NCBI GenBank assembly: GCA_020025135.1
Contig: JAHHSQ010000001.1
Span: 1-64,000 of the forward strand
Reading direction: 5' to 3'
Source of the DNA: Pectinatus sp.
Lineage (GTDB): Bacteria > Bacillota > Negativicutes > Selenomonadales > Selenomonadaceae
DNA length: 64,000 nt
In this document: positions 26,254 through 36,280 of the stretch, piece by piece
Layout of the letters: every line of letters begins with the position of its first letter
Position numbering within the stretch: position 1 is the first letter of the stretch
Program-made: the position numbers and the translations under genes
The notes under the pieces: generated by a model
Databases searched by the model: none
What the model was told of the DNA's origin: nothing
What the model saw: the letters and a program-made list of their open reading frames with translations, nothing else

Positions 26254-29200
26254 ATGTTTTTAACGAAAATAGCACAGGATAAACAGGTACGACAATTAAT
26301 ATGTGGATACAATGATAGAGAGAAGCAATATTTATATGCTTATGGGGTGAACGGTTCTCAAAAACATATACTAGCGGCCTGTTGTTATCAGGATAATCCA
26401 CGACCAATGGTCATCATAGTTAAAAACAGAGAAAACCTATTAGAGTGGCAGAGCAATTTGCAGGCACTTTTACCGGAAGAGGTAGAAGTACAGGTTTTGC
26501 CAGCAGTGGATATGGTGGCTTTTTCCACCAGTGCTAAAAGCCTAGAGCTGACTGCCAAACGAATGGAAATATTAGGGAAATTGGCACAAAATAAGCCAGT
26601 TATTGTTTTGACTGAGATAAATTCAGCCATGCAGCGAGATATTTCGGCCCAATCTATCAAGGAAAATAGTCTCTACTTTGAAAGTGGAGATAAGTTAGAC
26701 CGCGATGAACTTCTAAAATCACTGGTCAATTTGGGATATGAGCGCACAGAACAGGTAGAACATATGGGACAATTTGCTCTACGGGGAGGTATCATTGATA
26801 TTTTCCCTATAAATATGAATTGTCCTGTGCGTTTGGAATTTTTTGATGATACCTTGGAATCACTGCGTTCTTTTAGCGTGGAATCACAGCGCTCAGAGGC
26901 CAAATTGACGACGTTCTTTGTCATGCCATTGTTGTTGCTCAATGAGAAGGACGAAAAGGAAAGCTTTCTTTCTTATTTATCAGTAGATGGAATAGTGCTA
27001 TTAGATGAGCCAGTTCACCTAGAAGAGGAAGCTAAAGTAGTGCTCAAGGAAAATGAGGAGATAGCAACAGAATTTTTCGATTGGGTGGAGTTGTACGAAA
27101 AGCTCTGTTCGCATAAATTACTGTTTTTTTCGGCTATCTTGCAGAAACAAAAAGCTATTACACCAGATGTTGCGGTAAATATGCTCGTCAAAAAAGTAAC
27201 TCCTTTTCAACGGCAAATAAATTTATTTGTCTCTGAATTACAGGAAAAATTGCTCCTCGGCGAAGAAATAATCATTTGTATGGATGATGCTGGCAAGGTG
27301 CAATACGTTAAAGAAATATTGCAAAAAAATCATATTTTTGTTAATTTGCCGGCTAATGCTGACAATAGTCAGGGTGTTGGTGTTCAACTCGTGGTGAATA
27401 ATTTTTCTGAGGGTATGGAATGGCCTGATTTAAAATTGGTCATTTATACGGAAAAGGATATTATGGGACGCAAAAAACGTCATTTGCGTCTTCCCAAGGT
27501 AAATAAAAAAAATCGTATCATGCACTTTACCGATATCAATGTCGGTGATTATGTCGTGCATGTGAATTATGGTATCGGCAAATATTTAGGTATTGAAACA
27601 ATAGTTTTAGATGGGGTACATCGCGATTATCTCCACATCAAATACAGTGGCAATGATAAACTATTTGTTCCCGTTGACCAGGTTAGCTTGTTGCAAAAGT
27701 ATATCGGCAGTGAGGGAGAAGTTCCCCATCTGAGCAAGATGGATAGTATCACTTGGAATAAGAACAAGGCTAAAGCTAAGGCGGCGGTGGAAAAGATTGC
27801 CAAAGAATTAATTAATCTTTATGCTAAGCGAAAAGCGAATAAAGGCTATGCCTTTTCTGAAGATACGCCATGGCAGCGAGAGTTTGAAGACGCTTTTCCG
27901 TACGAAGAAACGGCCGACCAACTGATGGCCATTAAAGACATCAAGAGCGATATGGAAAAACCGGTCGCTATGGATAGACTGCTTTGCGGTGATGTCGGTT
28001 TTGGCAAGACTGAGGTGGCCATCCGAGCCGCCTTTAAGGCTACTATGGATGGCAAGCAGGTAGCTGTTTTAGTACCGACCACTGTTTTGGCAGAGCAACA
28101 TTATCAGACCTTTAAGCACCGTCTAGAAAATTTTGCCCCCACCTTAGATGTCATCTGCCGTTTTCGTTCCTTGAAGGAACAGCGTGCAATTATCGAAAAA
28201 GTTGCCACTGGACAGATAGATATTCTGATTGGAACACATGCCATTTTAAATGAAAAAAAAGTTAAATTTGCCAATTTGGGCCTTTTAATTGTTGATGAAG
28301 AACAGCGCTTTGGTGTCAAGCAAAAGGAAAAAATTAAGCAAATCAGTGAGAATTTGGATGTTTTGACTTTGAGTGCTACCCCTATTCCACGCACTTTGCA
28401 CATGTCTTTAGCAGGAACGCGTGATATGAGCATCATAGAGACACCACCTAAGGATAGATTTCCCATTCAGACATATGTCGTCGAAGATAACGACACCATT
28501 TTGCGTAATGCCATCTTGCGTGAAATTAAGCGAGGTGGGCAGGTTTACTTTATCTACAATCGGGTAGAAACGATAGATAAAATGTACTTGCGATTGTCGG
28601 CATTATTGCCAGAAGCTAATATCAAGATAGCGCATGGTCAGATGTCGGAGGCTTTGTTAGAAAAGGCGATGGTGGAATTTTATGAGGGTAAATACAATGT
28701 CCTTTTAGCTACTAGTATTGTGGAAAATGGTTTGGATATCGCCAATGCCAATACCATAATAATTTATGATGCTGATATGTTTGGCTTGTCTCAACTCTAC
28801 CAAATGCGCGGTCGGGTGGGGCGTTCTAAGAAAATTGCCTATGCTTATTTTGTCTACAAGAAGGACAAGGTTTTGACCGAAATGGCAGAAAAACGCTTAC
28901 AGGCGATTAAAGATTTTGCCGAATTGGGGTCTGGATTTAAAATTGCGATGCGCGACCTAGAAATTAGGGGGGCCGGAAATTTATTAGGAGCTCAACAGCA
29001 TGGACATATTGCTAATGTCGGTTTTGAAATGTACTGTCATTTATTGGAAGAGGCAATAAACGAGTTACAAACTGGTAAGAAAAAATTAGAAGTGCCAGAG
29101 CCAGTTCTTACGCTACAGGTAGATGCCTATATAGACGGCGAATATATCAATGATGCCATGCACAAAATAGAAGTGTATCAGCGCATTGTGGCAATAAAGA

Positions 29201-29556
29201 CTGAGGCACAATTGACAGAATTAAAATCGGAATTGATAGATAGATTTGGTCCTTTATCGCCTTATGTAGATAATTTGCTCCGCATAGCAGCTATTAAAAA
29301 TAAAGCGCGGTCTTTAGGTGTAAAATCTGTGGTGGAACAAGGGCTGGATTTGCAGATTAATTTATTGCCAGAACACCGTGTCGATGCCTCGGCATTGTTC
29401 TTATTAAAGAGCAAGTGGAAGAAGATGGTGACCTTGTTGCCAGCTAGCAATGCTCTGCGCTTGCATCTTACAGCGAGAACAGATATCTTGTCAGTTTTAG
29501 ATGATGCATTGCTCTTTTTATGGGAAAAATCGAAGAAGGAAAGGATGAAAAAGTGA
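26254..29556 (+). CDS. mfd: Transcription-repair coupling factor Mfd
   Basis: This 1100-residue translocase removes stalled RNA polymerase from lesions and recruits UvrA. The N-terminal UvrB-like region is followed by the RNA polymerase interaction domain (GDYVVHVNYGIGKYLGIE). The helicase core carries Walker A GDVGFGKTEV (about 579) and DEEQ (about 679). RecG-like motifs follow (QMRGRVGRSKK), then the C-terminal TRCF domain. It is complete and has no intron despite being the longest plus-strand gene. Its TGA stop shares a base with the ATG of mazG. Confidence 0.97.
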   Translation: MFLTKIAQDKQVRQLICGYNDREKQYLYAYGVNGSQKHILAACCYQDNPRPMVIIVKNRENLLEWQSNLQALLPEEVEVQVLPAVDMVAFSTSAKSLELTAKRMEILGKLAQNKPVIVLTEINSAMQRDISAQSIKENSLYFESGDKLDRDELLKSLVNLGYERTEQVEHMGQFALRGGIIDIFPINMNCPVRLEFFDDTLESLRSFSVESQRSEAKLTTFFVMPLLLLNEKDEKESFLSYLSVDGIVLLDEPVHLEEEAKVVLKENEEIATEFFDWVELYEKLCSHKLLFFSAILQKQKAITPDVAVNMLVKKVTPFQRQINLFVSELQEKLLLGEEIIICMDDAGKVQYVKEILQKNHIFVNLPANADNSQGVGVQLVVNNFSEGMEWPDLKLVIYTEKDIMGRKKRHLRLPKVNKKNRIMHFTDINVGDYVVHVNYGIGKYLGIETIVLDGVHRDYLHIKYSGNDKLFVPVDQVSLLQKYIGSEGEVPHLSKMDSITWNKNKAKAKAAVEKIAKELINLYAKRKANKGYAFSEDTPWQREFEDAFPYEETADQLMAIKDIKSDMEKPVAMDRLLCGDVGFGKTEVAIRAAFKATMDGKQVAVLVPTTVLAEQHYQTFKHRLENFAPTLDVICRFRSLKEQRAIIEKVATGQIDILIGTHAILNEKKVKFANLGLLIVDEEQRFGVKQKEKIKQISENLDVLTLSATPIPRTLHMSLAGTRDMSIIETPPKDRFPIQTYVVEDNDTILRNAILREIKRGGQVYFIYNRVETIDKMYLRLSALLPEANIKIAHGQMSEALLEKAMVEFYEGKYNVLLATSIVENGLDIANANTIIIYDADMFGLSQLYQMRGRVGRSKKIAYAYFVYKKDKVLTEMAEKRLQAIKDFAELGSGFKIAMRDLEIRGAGNLLGAQQHGHIANVGFEMYCHLLEEAINELQTGKKKLEVPEPVLTLQVDAYIDGEYINDAMHKIEVYQRIVAIKTEAQLTELKSELIDRFGPLSPYVDNLLRIAAIKNKARSLGVKSVVEQGLDLQINLLPEHRVDASALFLLKSKWKKMVTLLPASNALRLHLTARTDILSVLDDALLFLWEKSKKERMKK

Positions 29557-32213
29557 TGGGTAATATACAAGTGGTTGGTCTTGGGCCAGCTGGAGAAAAG
29601 TTTATTAATCTGCATACTTGGCATATTTTAAACGATGCTGAACAAATATGCTTGCGGACCAAAATGCATCCAGCTGTAGAAGCCTTGGAAAAGAAAAATA
29701 TAAATTTTATCAATTATCGGTAAGTTCAACGGGAAACCGCTGAATAGAGGTTATTATACCCAACTAAGAAATTGAATTGCTGAAAAGTCGTAAAGCCGAT
29801 TAAACTAAAACATAATTTTGAAAAAGAAATAGGTGTGAAGGTGCTGAAAGGAGAAAAAATTAATCGGATAATATCTGGTGTGAATCGGGATATAAAAAAT
29901 CGAAAATCAGCAGCCAAGCTCCAAAGAGGAGCAGGTTCAACGACTATTCCTCGTGAGGGAAGTAGGTATAAGCGTATCGAAGTGATTTCGCCCTAACAGG
30001 AGATGCTGAGGGAGAAGAGATAGTCTGTGCTTGTCGGAAACGACAAGGTGTCTATTATTGAGACCGCATAGATTTAGCGAAGCTATGTGAACACCACAGA
30101 AGTTATGATGATTTTTATCAAAATGGTTTATCTTTTGACGATGTCTACGAAAGAATTGTCACTGATTTATTAGTTAGGGCTAGCGTTAAAGATGTCGTAT
30201 ATGTAGTTCCAGGCAGTCCTATGGTTGCCGAAAGAACAGTGCCTATGTTATTAAAGCGGGCTGCTAGCGAGAATATTAAAGTAGAAGTAGTTCCAGCGAT
30301 GAGTTTTTTGGAATTACTCTATGTAACTCTTCAAGTAGACCCAATTCAAGGTCTTTTAATTACAGATGCCTTTGCCTTACAGGAAAAAGTATTGGATTTT
30401 TCTTTTGGCACAGTGATAACGCAATTATACGACAAGCATATGGCTTCAGAAGTTAAATTGACTCTGATGGATTATTTGCCAGATGATTATGAAGTGAGTG
30501 TTGTCTATCATCTAGGTATGTCAGATGAAAAGGTGACAAGCTTGCCACTTTATGAATTGGATAGAATTGAGAAGATAGACTATTTGACGAGTTTATATGT
30601 CAAACCATATCAACAGGAAACGCAAACTTTTTCCATTAATCCATTGGTAGAAATTGTCAAAACTTTGCGTTCTCCAGGTGGATGTCCTTGGGATATACTG
30701 CAAACACATCGCTCTTTGAGAAATAATCTCATCGAAGAAACTTATTGATATTTGGTAAGCGTATCGAGAAATCGGTATGAAAAATAAGAAATCGAAATGC
30801 TGGAACACCGCAAAGCTGATTAAACCACAACATAATCTCGAAAGATTTAGGTGTGAAGGTAGCGAAAGCAGAAAAAATTAATCAGATGGTAGATGGCGTA
30901 AGCCTAAAATACCGTAAACCGGCAATCAGCAGCCAAGCTCTAAAAGGAGAAGGTTCAACGACTATTCCCCTAAAAGGAAGTAGGTGCGAGGGTACCGAAG
31001 TGGTTTCATCCCACAGGTAGAGCTGAGGGAAAAGAGATAGTCTGTGCTTTTGGGAAACTAAGAGAGGTTCTCTTTGAGAACTGTTTCAATTTAGCGAATT
31101 GAAATGAACAGCTTTATTAAAGTCAGGAAGTATTAGAAGCGATAGATAAAGAAGATGCGAATTTACTGTGTGAAGAACTAGGCGATTTATTATTACAGAT
31201 AGTTTTTCATGCTCGCATGGCAGAAGAAAGTAAATTGTTTTCTATGCAAGAAGTAATAGAGGGCATTACAAATAAATTGGTTTATAGGCATCCACATGTC
31301 TTTGGTGATGTTTCCGTGCGCGATGCGGGAGAAGTGCTTTTGAATTGGGAAAAATTAAAGCGAGCGGAGAAGAAGGATAGAAAATACCTTTTAGATGGAA
31401 TACCAAAAGATTTACCCGCTCTTTTAACGGCGGATAAACTGCAGTCTAAAGCAGCAAAGGTCGGCTTTGATTTTGCCAATGTAGAAGCTGCTAAAGATAA
31501 AATATTAGAAGAATTACAAGAAACCCTAGAAGCTATTAAATTAGGAGAAGAGGAAAAAATAGAGGAAGAAATGGGCGATTTGCTCTTTTCTGTCGTCAAT
31601 TTCGCTCGTTTAAAGCACATAAATCCAGAAATTGCCTTATTAAAAAGCGATGCTGTTCGTTACTTGGACAGCTAGTGCGATTTATAGTAAGCATATCGGG
31701 AAACTGGTATGTGGCGTTTAGGAGCCGGCACAAAGAAATTGAATTGCTGGAAAGATGTAAAGCTAATTAAACCACAACGCAATATTGAAGAAGTGTAGGC
31801 GTGACGGTGGCGAAAGCAGAAAAAATTAATTAGATGGTATATGGTTAAAACCTAAGTGCTAGAAAATTGTCAATCAGCAGCCAAGCTCTGAAGAGGAGCA
31901 GGTTCAACGACTATTTCCCGATGGGAAAGTAGGTACAAGCGTACTGAAGTTGTTTCGCCCTAACGGATAATGCCGAGGGAAAAGAGATAGTCTATGCTCA
32001 CATGAAAGTGCGAGAAGTTTGTAAAAACTGTATTAAACTAGCGATTTAATACGAATAAAAACCGATATGGTAACAGTAGAAGCAAATAAAAAATTTCGCA
32101 AACGCTTTACCTTTATTGAAAGAGAATTAAAAAAATCTCAAATTGAGTGGTCCAAAGCGAATGCAGAAATGTTAGAGGATTTATGGCAAAAGGCTAAACG
32201 AATGGAAGGATAA
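29556..32213 (+). CDS. mazG: Tetrapyrrole methylase-MazG fusion (YabN type), four exons split by three group I introns
   Basis: Exons 29556-29710, 30100-30745, 31127-31640 and 32071-32213 total 1458 nt and encode 485 residues, the length typical of YabN. The N-terminal half is a tetrapyrrole methylase-like domain (VVGLGPAG, then YVVPGSPMVAERTV). The C-terminal half is two MazG nucleotide pyrophosphohydrolase modules (SPGGCPWD, EELGDLLLQIVFHA and EEEMGDLLFSVVNFAR), which hydrolyse non-canonical nucleoside triphosphates. Joins read NINF-I-SYDDFYQNG, LIEETY-EVLEAID and EIAL-L-TVEANKKFRKRF, all matching the family. The second join lies inside the first MazG EExxE helix. Unspliced products would be cut in the methylase, in MazG-1, or at the C terminus. 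The start ATG overlaps the mfd stop. Confidence 0.92.
29711..30099 (+). ncRNA. Group I intron 1 of mazG (389 nt)
   Basis: The exon ends AATTTTAT, with guide GTAAGT at 29720-29725, only nine bases into the intron. R (GTTCAACGACTA) is at 29935-29946 and S (GAGATAGTCTG) at 30017-30027. The P-Q helix is CCGATTAA with TTAATCGG. It ends at G30099 (ACCACAG), and the join remakes an Ile codon before SYDD. No open reading frame of note on the sense strand. Confidence 0.93.
30746..31126 (+). ncRNA. Group I intron 2 of mazG (381 nt)
   Basis: The exon ends AACTTAT and the intron begins with an in-frame TGA. The guide GTAAGC (30755-30760) pairs with CTTAT with a C-G at position five. R is at 30953-30964 and S (GAGATAGTCTG) at 31034-31044. 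The P-Q helix is CTGATTAA with TTAATCAG. It ends at G31126 (GTCAG) followed by GAAGTA; the join falls between codons and gives EETYEVLEAID. Confidence 0.94.
31641..32070 (+). ncRNA. Group I intron 3 of mazG (430 nt)
   Basis: The exon ends GCCTTAT, and the guide GTAAGC is at 31687-31692, 46 bases in, so the P1 loop is long. R is at 31902-31913 and S (GAGATAGTCTA) at 31984-31994. The P-Q helix is CTAATTAA with TTAATTAG. It ends at G32070 (GATATGG) followed by TAACAG. Without splicing the reading frame runs on for 11 codons into the intron before a TAG. Confidence 0.92.
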
Positions 32214-32566
32214 CATAGCATTGTTTACACTAGAGAGAATTTTATCCATCTGAAGAGAATATTTATTTGGTGATGATTTTGTAGTTGCTAGATTATGGGT
32301 ATGTTGACAAATGAAAAATAATAAAAAAGTGAAAAATTTGTTTGTCAAAATATAATAAATATATTATAATAGCCTTGTTTGTAAGGAACTTTATCTAAGT
32401 ATGGCGGGTTATCCTCGTTCTTATGAAATGGATTGTTGAAGAGAGAATGCGAAGTTTGAGTATTTATAGACTTAAATGACAGTTTGGTTATTTTATTGTA
32501 AACTGTATTTCCTCTCCCCGCACAAACCGTGAAATTATTTTAAAAGAAAAAAGGGAGGCCACATTC
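32214..32566 (+). promoter_or_regulatory. HU gene promoter region
   Basis: The 353-nt spacer before the HU gene carries a near-consensus sigma-A promoter: TTGTCA at 32342-32347, a 17-base spacer, and TATAAT at 32365-32370. This leaves a leader of roughly 190 nt before the GTG start. A second TTGACA at 32304 has no well-placed -10. No gene or structured RNA that I can name is in the leader. Confidence 0.75.
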
Positions 32567-32842
32567 GTGAATAAATCCGAATTAATCGCTGGCGTAGCTG
32601 AACAAGCTAATTTAACTAAGAAAGATGCAGAAAAAGCAGTTAATGCTACTTTAGCTGTCATCCAGAATACTTTAGAAACAGGCGAAAAAGTACAGATTAT
32701 CGGTTTCGGTACTTTTGAAGTTAAAGAAAGAGCTGCTCGTAAGGGTCGCAATCCGTCTACTAAAGAAGAAATTGAAATCCCAGCTTCTAAGCGCCCAGTA
32801 TTTAAAGCAGGTAAAGCTTTAAAATCAGCAGTAAACAAATAA
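32567..32842 (+). CDS. hup: HU-family DNA-binding protein
   Basis: A 91-residue HU protein, the abundant nucleoid protein that bends DNA non-specifically as a dimer. It starts NKSELIAGVAEQANLTKKDA and contains the family signature GFGTFEVKERAARKGRNP in the DNA-gripping arm, then a C-terminal helix. A GTG start is set by GGGAGG nine bases upstream. Strong promoter and terminator make it a single-gene unit. Confidence 0.96.
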   Translation: MNKSELIAGVAEQANLTKKDAEKAVNATLAVIQNTLETGEKVQIIGFGTFEVKERAARKGRNPSTKEEIEIPASKRPVFKAGKALKSAVNK

Positions 32843-32852
32843 TTTTAGATGA

Positions 32853-32895
32853 AAAAGAGCGGGTTTGTACTTGTCGGTACAGACCCGTTCTTTCT
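32853..32895 (+). terminator. HU gene terminator
   Basis: AAAGAGCGGGTTTGTAC pairs with GTACAGACCCGTTCTTT (17 bp with two G·U pairs) around a six-base loop, followed by C and a T-rich stretch. Confidence 0.88.
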
Positions 32896-32917
32896 AATTT
32901 AGGAGGTAATTACTGGG

Positions 32918-34529
32918 TTGTTAAACGTAGTTATAACAGGTGGAACCAGTGGCATAGGTTTGGCTACTGCAAAATTGTATTTAGAAAAGGGAGCAAATGT
33001 CTATGCTGTGGCGCGTGATGTCGGGAAATATCAAGATATTCAGGCAGAATTACACGCAGAAAATTATCATTTTGTGCAGGCTGATATAAGAAATGTAGTT
33101 GATTGTCAGCGCGCTTGTATGGAAATTGCTAACAAAGGCAAAGTGATAGATATATTGGTCAATTCAGCAGGCGTTTATGGCGAACGGGCCATTGGTGATA
33201 CTGACGAAGAATTTTTTCAAACTATTTTGGATACTAATATAAAAGGCATGTATTTTATTAAATCGCCTGTGGCGAAATGGTAAGCCTGTCGAGAAATTGG
33301 CAGAGCATGAAAAAGGAAATTGAATTGCTGGAATACCGTAAAGCCATTTGTACCACAACACAATCTCGGAAGAGATAGATGTGAAGGTGACGAAAGTAGA
33401 AAAAAACAAATTGGATGATGCAAGGTTAAATCCTAAACATTTTGAAATCGGCAATCAGCAGCCAAGCTCTAAAAGGAGCAGGTTCAACGACTATTTCCTC
33501 AAAGGGAAGTAGACGCAAGCGCGTCGAAGCGGTTTCGCCCTAACAGATAATGCTGAGGGAAATGAGATAGTCTGTACTCATGAGAAAGCATGAGAAGTTC
33601 ATCGGAGAACTGCATGGAAGTAGCGATTTCATGTGAAAAATAATAATTAGGTGTAAGTATGCATTGCCTTTACTAAAAAAGGGGCGCAATAAGGCGATTG
33701 TCAATATTTCTTCCGATGCCGGAATAAATGGCAATTATTTTTGTACGGCATATTGCGCTAGCAAGGGAGCGGTAACGGTTTTTACGAAGGCGCTTTCTTT
33801 AGAGTTGGCCCTAGATAAGATAAGAGTGAATTGTCTTTGCCCTGGTGATATCCGTACGCCCATGACAGAAGAGCAGTGGACAGACGATAACAGCGAGGCT
33901 GAGATGAGCTCTTTTTATCCCTTGGGGCGCATTGGAACAGCGGAGGAAGTGGCTAATGCCATTTATTTTTTAGCTTCAGAAAAAGCCAGCTTTATTAAAA
34001 ATTATTGCCACGTCGTTTCTTAAAATCTAGAGAGAGAAGCGGTTAATTCAAAGAGGCAATTAATCTGTTTAGTAAGCATATTGGGTAACTAGTGTGCATA
34101 GTATGTAATTTTACATATAATAAAGAAATTGAATTGCTGGAAAGGCGTAAAGCTGATTAAACTACAACGTGATGGTGAAATAAACATGGACGTGAAGGTA
34201 GCGAAAGCAAAAAAAATTAATCAGATGACATACGGTTAAATCCTAAGTGTCAGTTTATCGCTAATCAGCAGCGAAGCCCTGAAAAAGGGAACGTTCAACG
34301 ACTATTCCTCCTGAGGGAAGTAGGCTAGAAGCGATAGCTAGCCGAAGTGATTTCGCCCAAACGGACAATGCCGTGGGAAAAGAGATAGTCTGTGCTCGTG
34401 AAAAATCACGAGGTGTTCGAAATAGAACAGCGGAATAGTAGCGCATTTCCGTGAACAAATTCTCCAGATGGGAGAGTCAGAACTGGCAGTGTAATCAGTA
34501 TAGATGGTGGATTGACAGCTCATTCTTAA
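32918..34529 (+). CDS. Short-chain dehydrogenase/reductase, three exons split by two group I introns
   Basis: Exons 32918-33258, 33651-33995 and 34481-34529 total 735 nt and encode 244 residues, typical of the classical SDR family. The NAD(P)-binding motif TGGTSGIG is at the start. NSAGVYG follows, then the catalytic serine in NISSDAG and the YxxxK pair in YCASK. PGDIRTPM lines the substrate side, and SIDGGLTAHS ends the chain. Joins read NIKGMYF-M-CKYALPLLKKG and KASF-I-TGSVISIDGG, exactly the spacing seen in SDR proteins. A TTG start follows AGGAGG at 11 bases. The substrate cannot be read from sequence; FabG-like enzymes share these motifs. It sits between HU and recA with no functional partner nearby. 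Confidence 0.92.
33259..33650 (+). ncRNA. Group I intron 1 of the SDR gene (392 nt)
   Basis: The exon ends TATTTTAT and the guide GTAAGC is at 33280-33285. R (GTTCAACGACTA) is at 33482-33493 and S (GAGATAGTCTG) at 33564-33574. The P-Q helix is CCATTTGT with ACAAATTGG, one bulged base. It ends at G33650 (AATTAG) followed by GTGTAAG, making a Met codon. An alternative in-phase G at 33653 would remove one residue and break the spacing to CKYALP. Confidence 0.92.
33996..34480 (+). ncRNA. Group I intron 2 of the SDR gene (485 nt)
   Basis: The exon ends GCTTTAT, and the guide GTAAGC is at 34072-34077, 76 bases into the intron, the longest P1 loop in the family. R (GTTCAACGACTA) is at 34293-34304 and S (GAGATAGTCTG) at 34382-34392. 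The P-Q helix is CTGATTAA with TTAATCAG. It ends at G34480 (GTCAG), giving the join SF-I-TGSV. The conserved terminal GTGAAC is followed by an extra small hairpin (TCTCC/GGAGA) before the splice site. Confidence 0.92.
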
Positions 34530-34554
34530 ATATTCAGCTTTCTTGACTGGATAA

Positions 34555-34583
34555 TTGCATTTGCTTGAAAAAGTTGTTATAAT
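34555..34583 (+). promoter_or_regulatory. recA promoter
   Basis: TTGCAT, a 17-base spacer and TATAAT end 40 nt before the recA start. I see no clear LexA (CGAACN4GTTCG-type) operator in the spacer or leader. Confidence 0.75.
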
Positions 34584-34623
34584 TGTAGAAAAATATGATA
34601 AATTTACTTTGAGGATATTATAA

Positions 34624-35757
34624 ATGGAAAAAAATACAAAAGGATTTAATAAAGAACAGGCCTTGGCAAATGCTTTAAAACAGATAGAACGAGATTTTGG
34701 CAAGGGCTCTATTATGCGGTTGGGAGAAGCGGCTTCTAATATGAATATTGAGGTCATTCATACCGGCAATTTGCCTTTGGATATTGCTCTCGGTGTTGGC
34801 GGTGTGCCGCGAGGCAGAATCGTGGAAATATATGGACCAGAATCCTCTGGGAAGACGACTATTGCACTACACATCGCTGCCGAAGCACAAAAAGCGGGCG
34901 GAATGGCAGCTTTTATCGATGCTGAACACGCTTTAGACCCTGTTTATGCCCAAAAATTAGGAGTAGATATTGATAATTTGCTTATTTCTCAACCAGATAA
35001 CGGTGAACAGGCCTTGGATATAGCTGATGCTTTGGTGAGAAGTGGCGCTATTGATGTAGTAATTGTGGATTCGGTAGCTGCCTTAGTGCCTAAAGCAGAA
35101 ATTGAAGGGGAAATGGGCGACTCCCATGTCGGTTTGCAAGCACGCTTGATGTCACAGGCAATGCGCAAATTGACTGGGTATATCAGCAAGTCACGTACGA
35201 CGGCTATTTTCATCAACCAGATTCGTGAAAAAGTGGGTGTCATGTTTGGTAATCCAGAAACTACTACTGGTGGCAGAGCATTGAAATTTTATGCCACGGT
35301 GCGTTTAGATGTTCGCAAAATTGATACCATCAAACAAGGAACTGAAGTTGTAGGTAGCCGTACTAGAATTAAGGTGGTTAAAAATAAGGTTGCTCCACCA
35401 TTTAGACAGGCCGAATTTGATATCATGTATGGTGAAGGTGTTTCTCGCGAAGGCAGTGTTATCGATTTGGGGGTCAATTATGAAATCGTAGATAAGAGCG
35501 GTACTTGGTACTCTTATAATGGTAATCGCCTTGGACAAGGGAAAGAAAACGCCAAGCAATTTTTAAAAGAAAATCCTGACCTTTGCCAGGAAATAGAGGA
35601 TAAGATTAGAGCCAAGGTCAAGGCAGATAGACAAAAGGAATTAGAAGCGAAAGAAGCGAAAAAAGCAATTACTGCTACTACTAAAGGAGAAACCGTTGTA
35701 GTAGTGAAGAATGTTAAGGATAATGCTGATGTGGAAGAAACCAGTCAAGAAAAGTAA
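34624..35757 (+). CDS. recA: Recombinase RecA
   Basis: RecA, 377 residues, forms the filament on single-stranded DNA that drives strand exchange and the SOS response. Walker A GPESSGKTT is at about 69-77, with VIVDSVAALVPKAE as Walker B and the L1/L2 loops at MGDSHVGLQARLM and FGNPETTTGGRALKFY. The C-terminal tail is rich in Lys and Glu, longer than in E. coli. No intron interrupts it. GAGGAT precedes the ATG. recX begins inside its last codons. Confidence 0.98.
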   Translation: MEKNTKGFNKEQALANALKQIERDFGKGSIMRLGEAASNMNIEVIHTGNLPLDIALGVGGVPRGRIVEIYGPESSGKTTIALHIAAEAQKAGGMAAFIDAEHALDPVYAQKLGVDIDNLLISQPDNGEQALDIADALVRSGAIDVVIVDSVAALVPKAEIEGEMGDSHVGLQARLMSQAMRKLTGYISKSRTTAIFINQIREKVGVMFGNPETTTGGRALKFYATVRLDVRKIDTIKQGTEVVGSRTRIKVVKNKVAPPFRQAEFDIMYGEGVSREGSVIDLGVNYEIVDKSGTWYSYNGNRLGQGKENAKQFLKENPDLCQEIEDKIRAKVKADRQKELEAKEAKKAITATTKGETVVVVKNVKDNADVEETSQEK

Positions 35758-36202
35758 TAAAACGGCATTAGTAAGGGCAGTTGATTTTTTGTCAGTTCAT
35801 GACTATACTGTGTATAATTTGCGTAAAAAATTGATGCGCTGTGGTTATACAGAAAATGAAATAGATGTAGCGATAGAGAAATTATTAAAGTGCGGTTATC
35901 TTGATGATACCGCACTTTGTCATAGGGAGTGGCAAAGATATTTGCACAACGGCAATTACAGTTTTTTGCAAATTCGGCAGAAGTTGTTGCAAAATGGTTT
36001 TGCTGAAGACGTGATTGCTTCTTTACAGCCTAATAGAGAAGAACAGGATAGGTATGAAGGTGCTTTATTAGAGCAGATGTTGCAGAAAAAATTTCTTCCT
36101 GACGATGATTATCAAAAAATTTGTGCTTATTTCTATCGAAAGGGCTTTTCTAGTGGCTTGATAAGAACAGCAGTAGAAAAATTTTTAAAAACACTTGAAT
36201 AA
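35729..36202 (+). CDS. recX: Regulatory protein RecX
   Basis: RecX caps or destabilises RecA filaments. This 157-residue form shows the repeated three-helix modules, with VRAVDFLSVHDYTVYNLRKK and KLLKCGYLDDTALC. ATG 35729 lies 29 bases upstream of the end of recA in another frame, giving a coupled recA-recX pair; an ATG six codons earlier is possible. No GC-rich terminator follows directly. Confidence 0.88.
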   Translation: MWKKPVKKSNKTALVRAVDFLSVHDYTVYNLRKKLMRCGYTENEIDVAIEKLLKCGYLDDTALCHREWQRYLHNGNYSFLQIRQKLLQNGFAEDVIASLQPNREEQDRYEGALLEQMLQKKFLPDDDYQKICAYFYRKGFSSGLIRTAVEKFLKTLE

Positions 36203-36280
36203 AAGTTTATAAAATATTATCATATAATAATACTATTTTTTTACATTCTTACCTAATTTTGCAATAAAGGAACGCAACCG

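Noticed and set aside
29726..29917. Antisense frame inside the first mazG intron
   Set aside because: Same reason: repeated antisense of a ribozyme core, with similar peptides in other introns.
31641..31675. End of mazG at the TAG at 31673-31675
   Set aside because: It would lose the conserved final MazG helices, which are found intact at 32071-32213 after the third intron.
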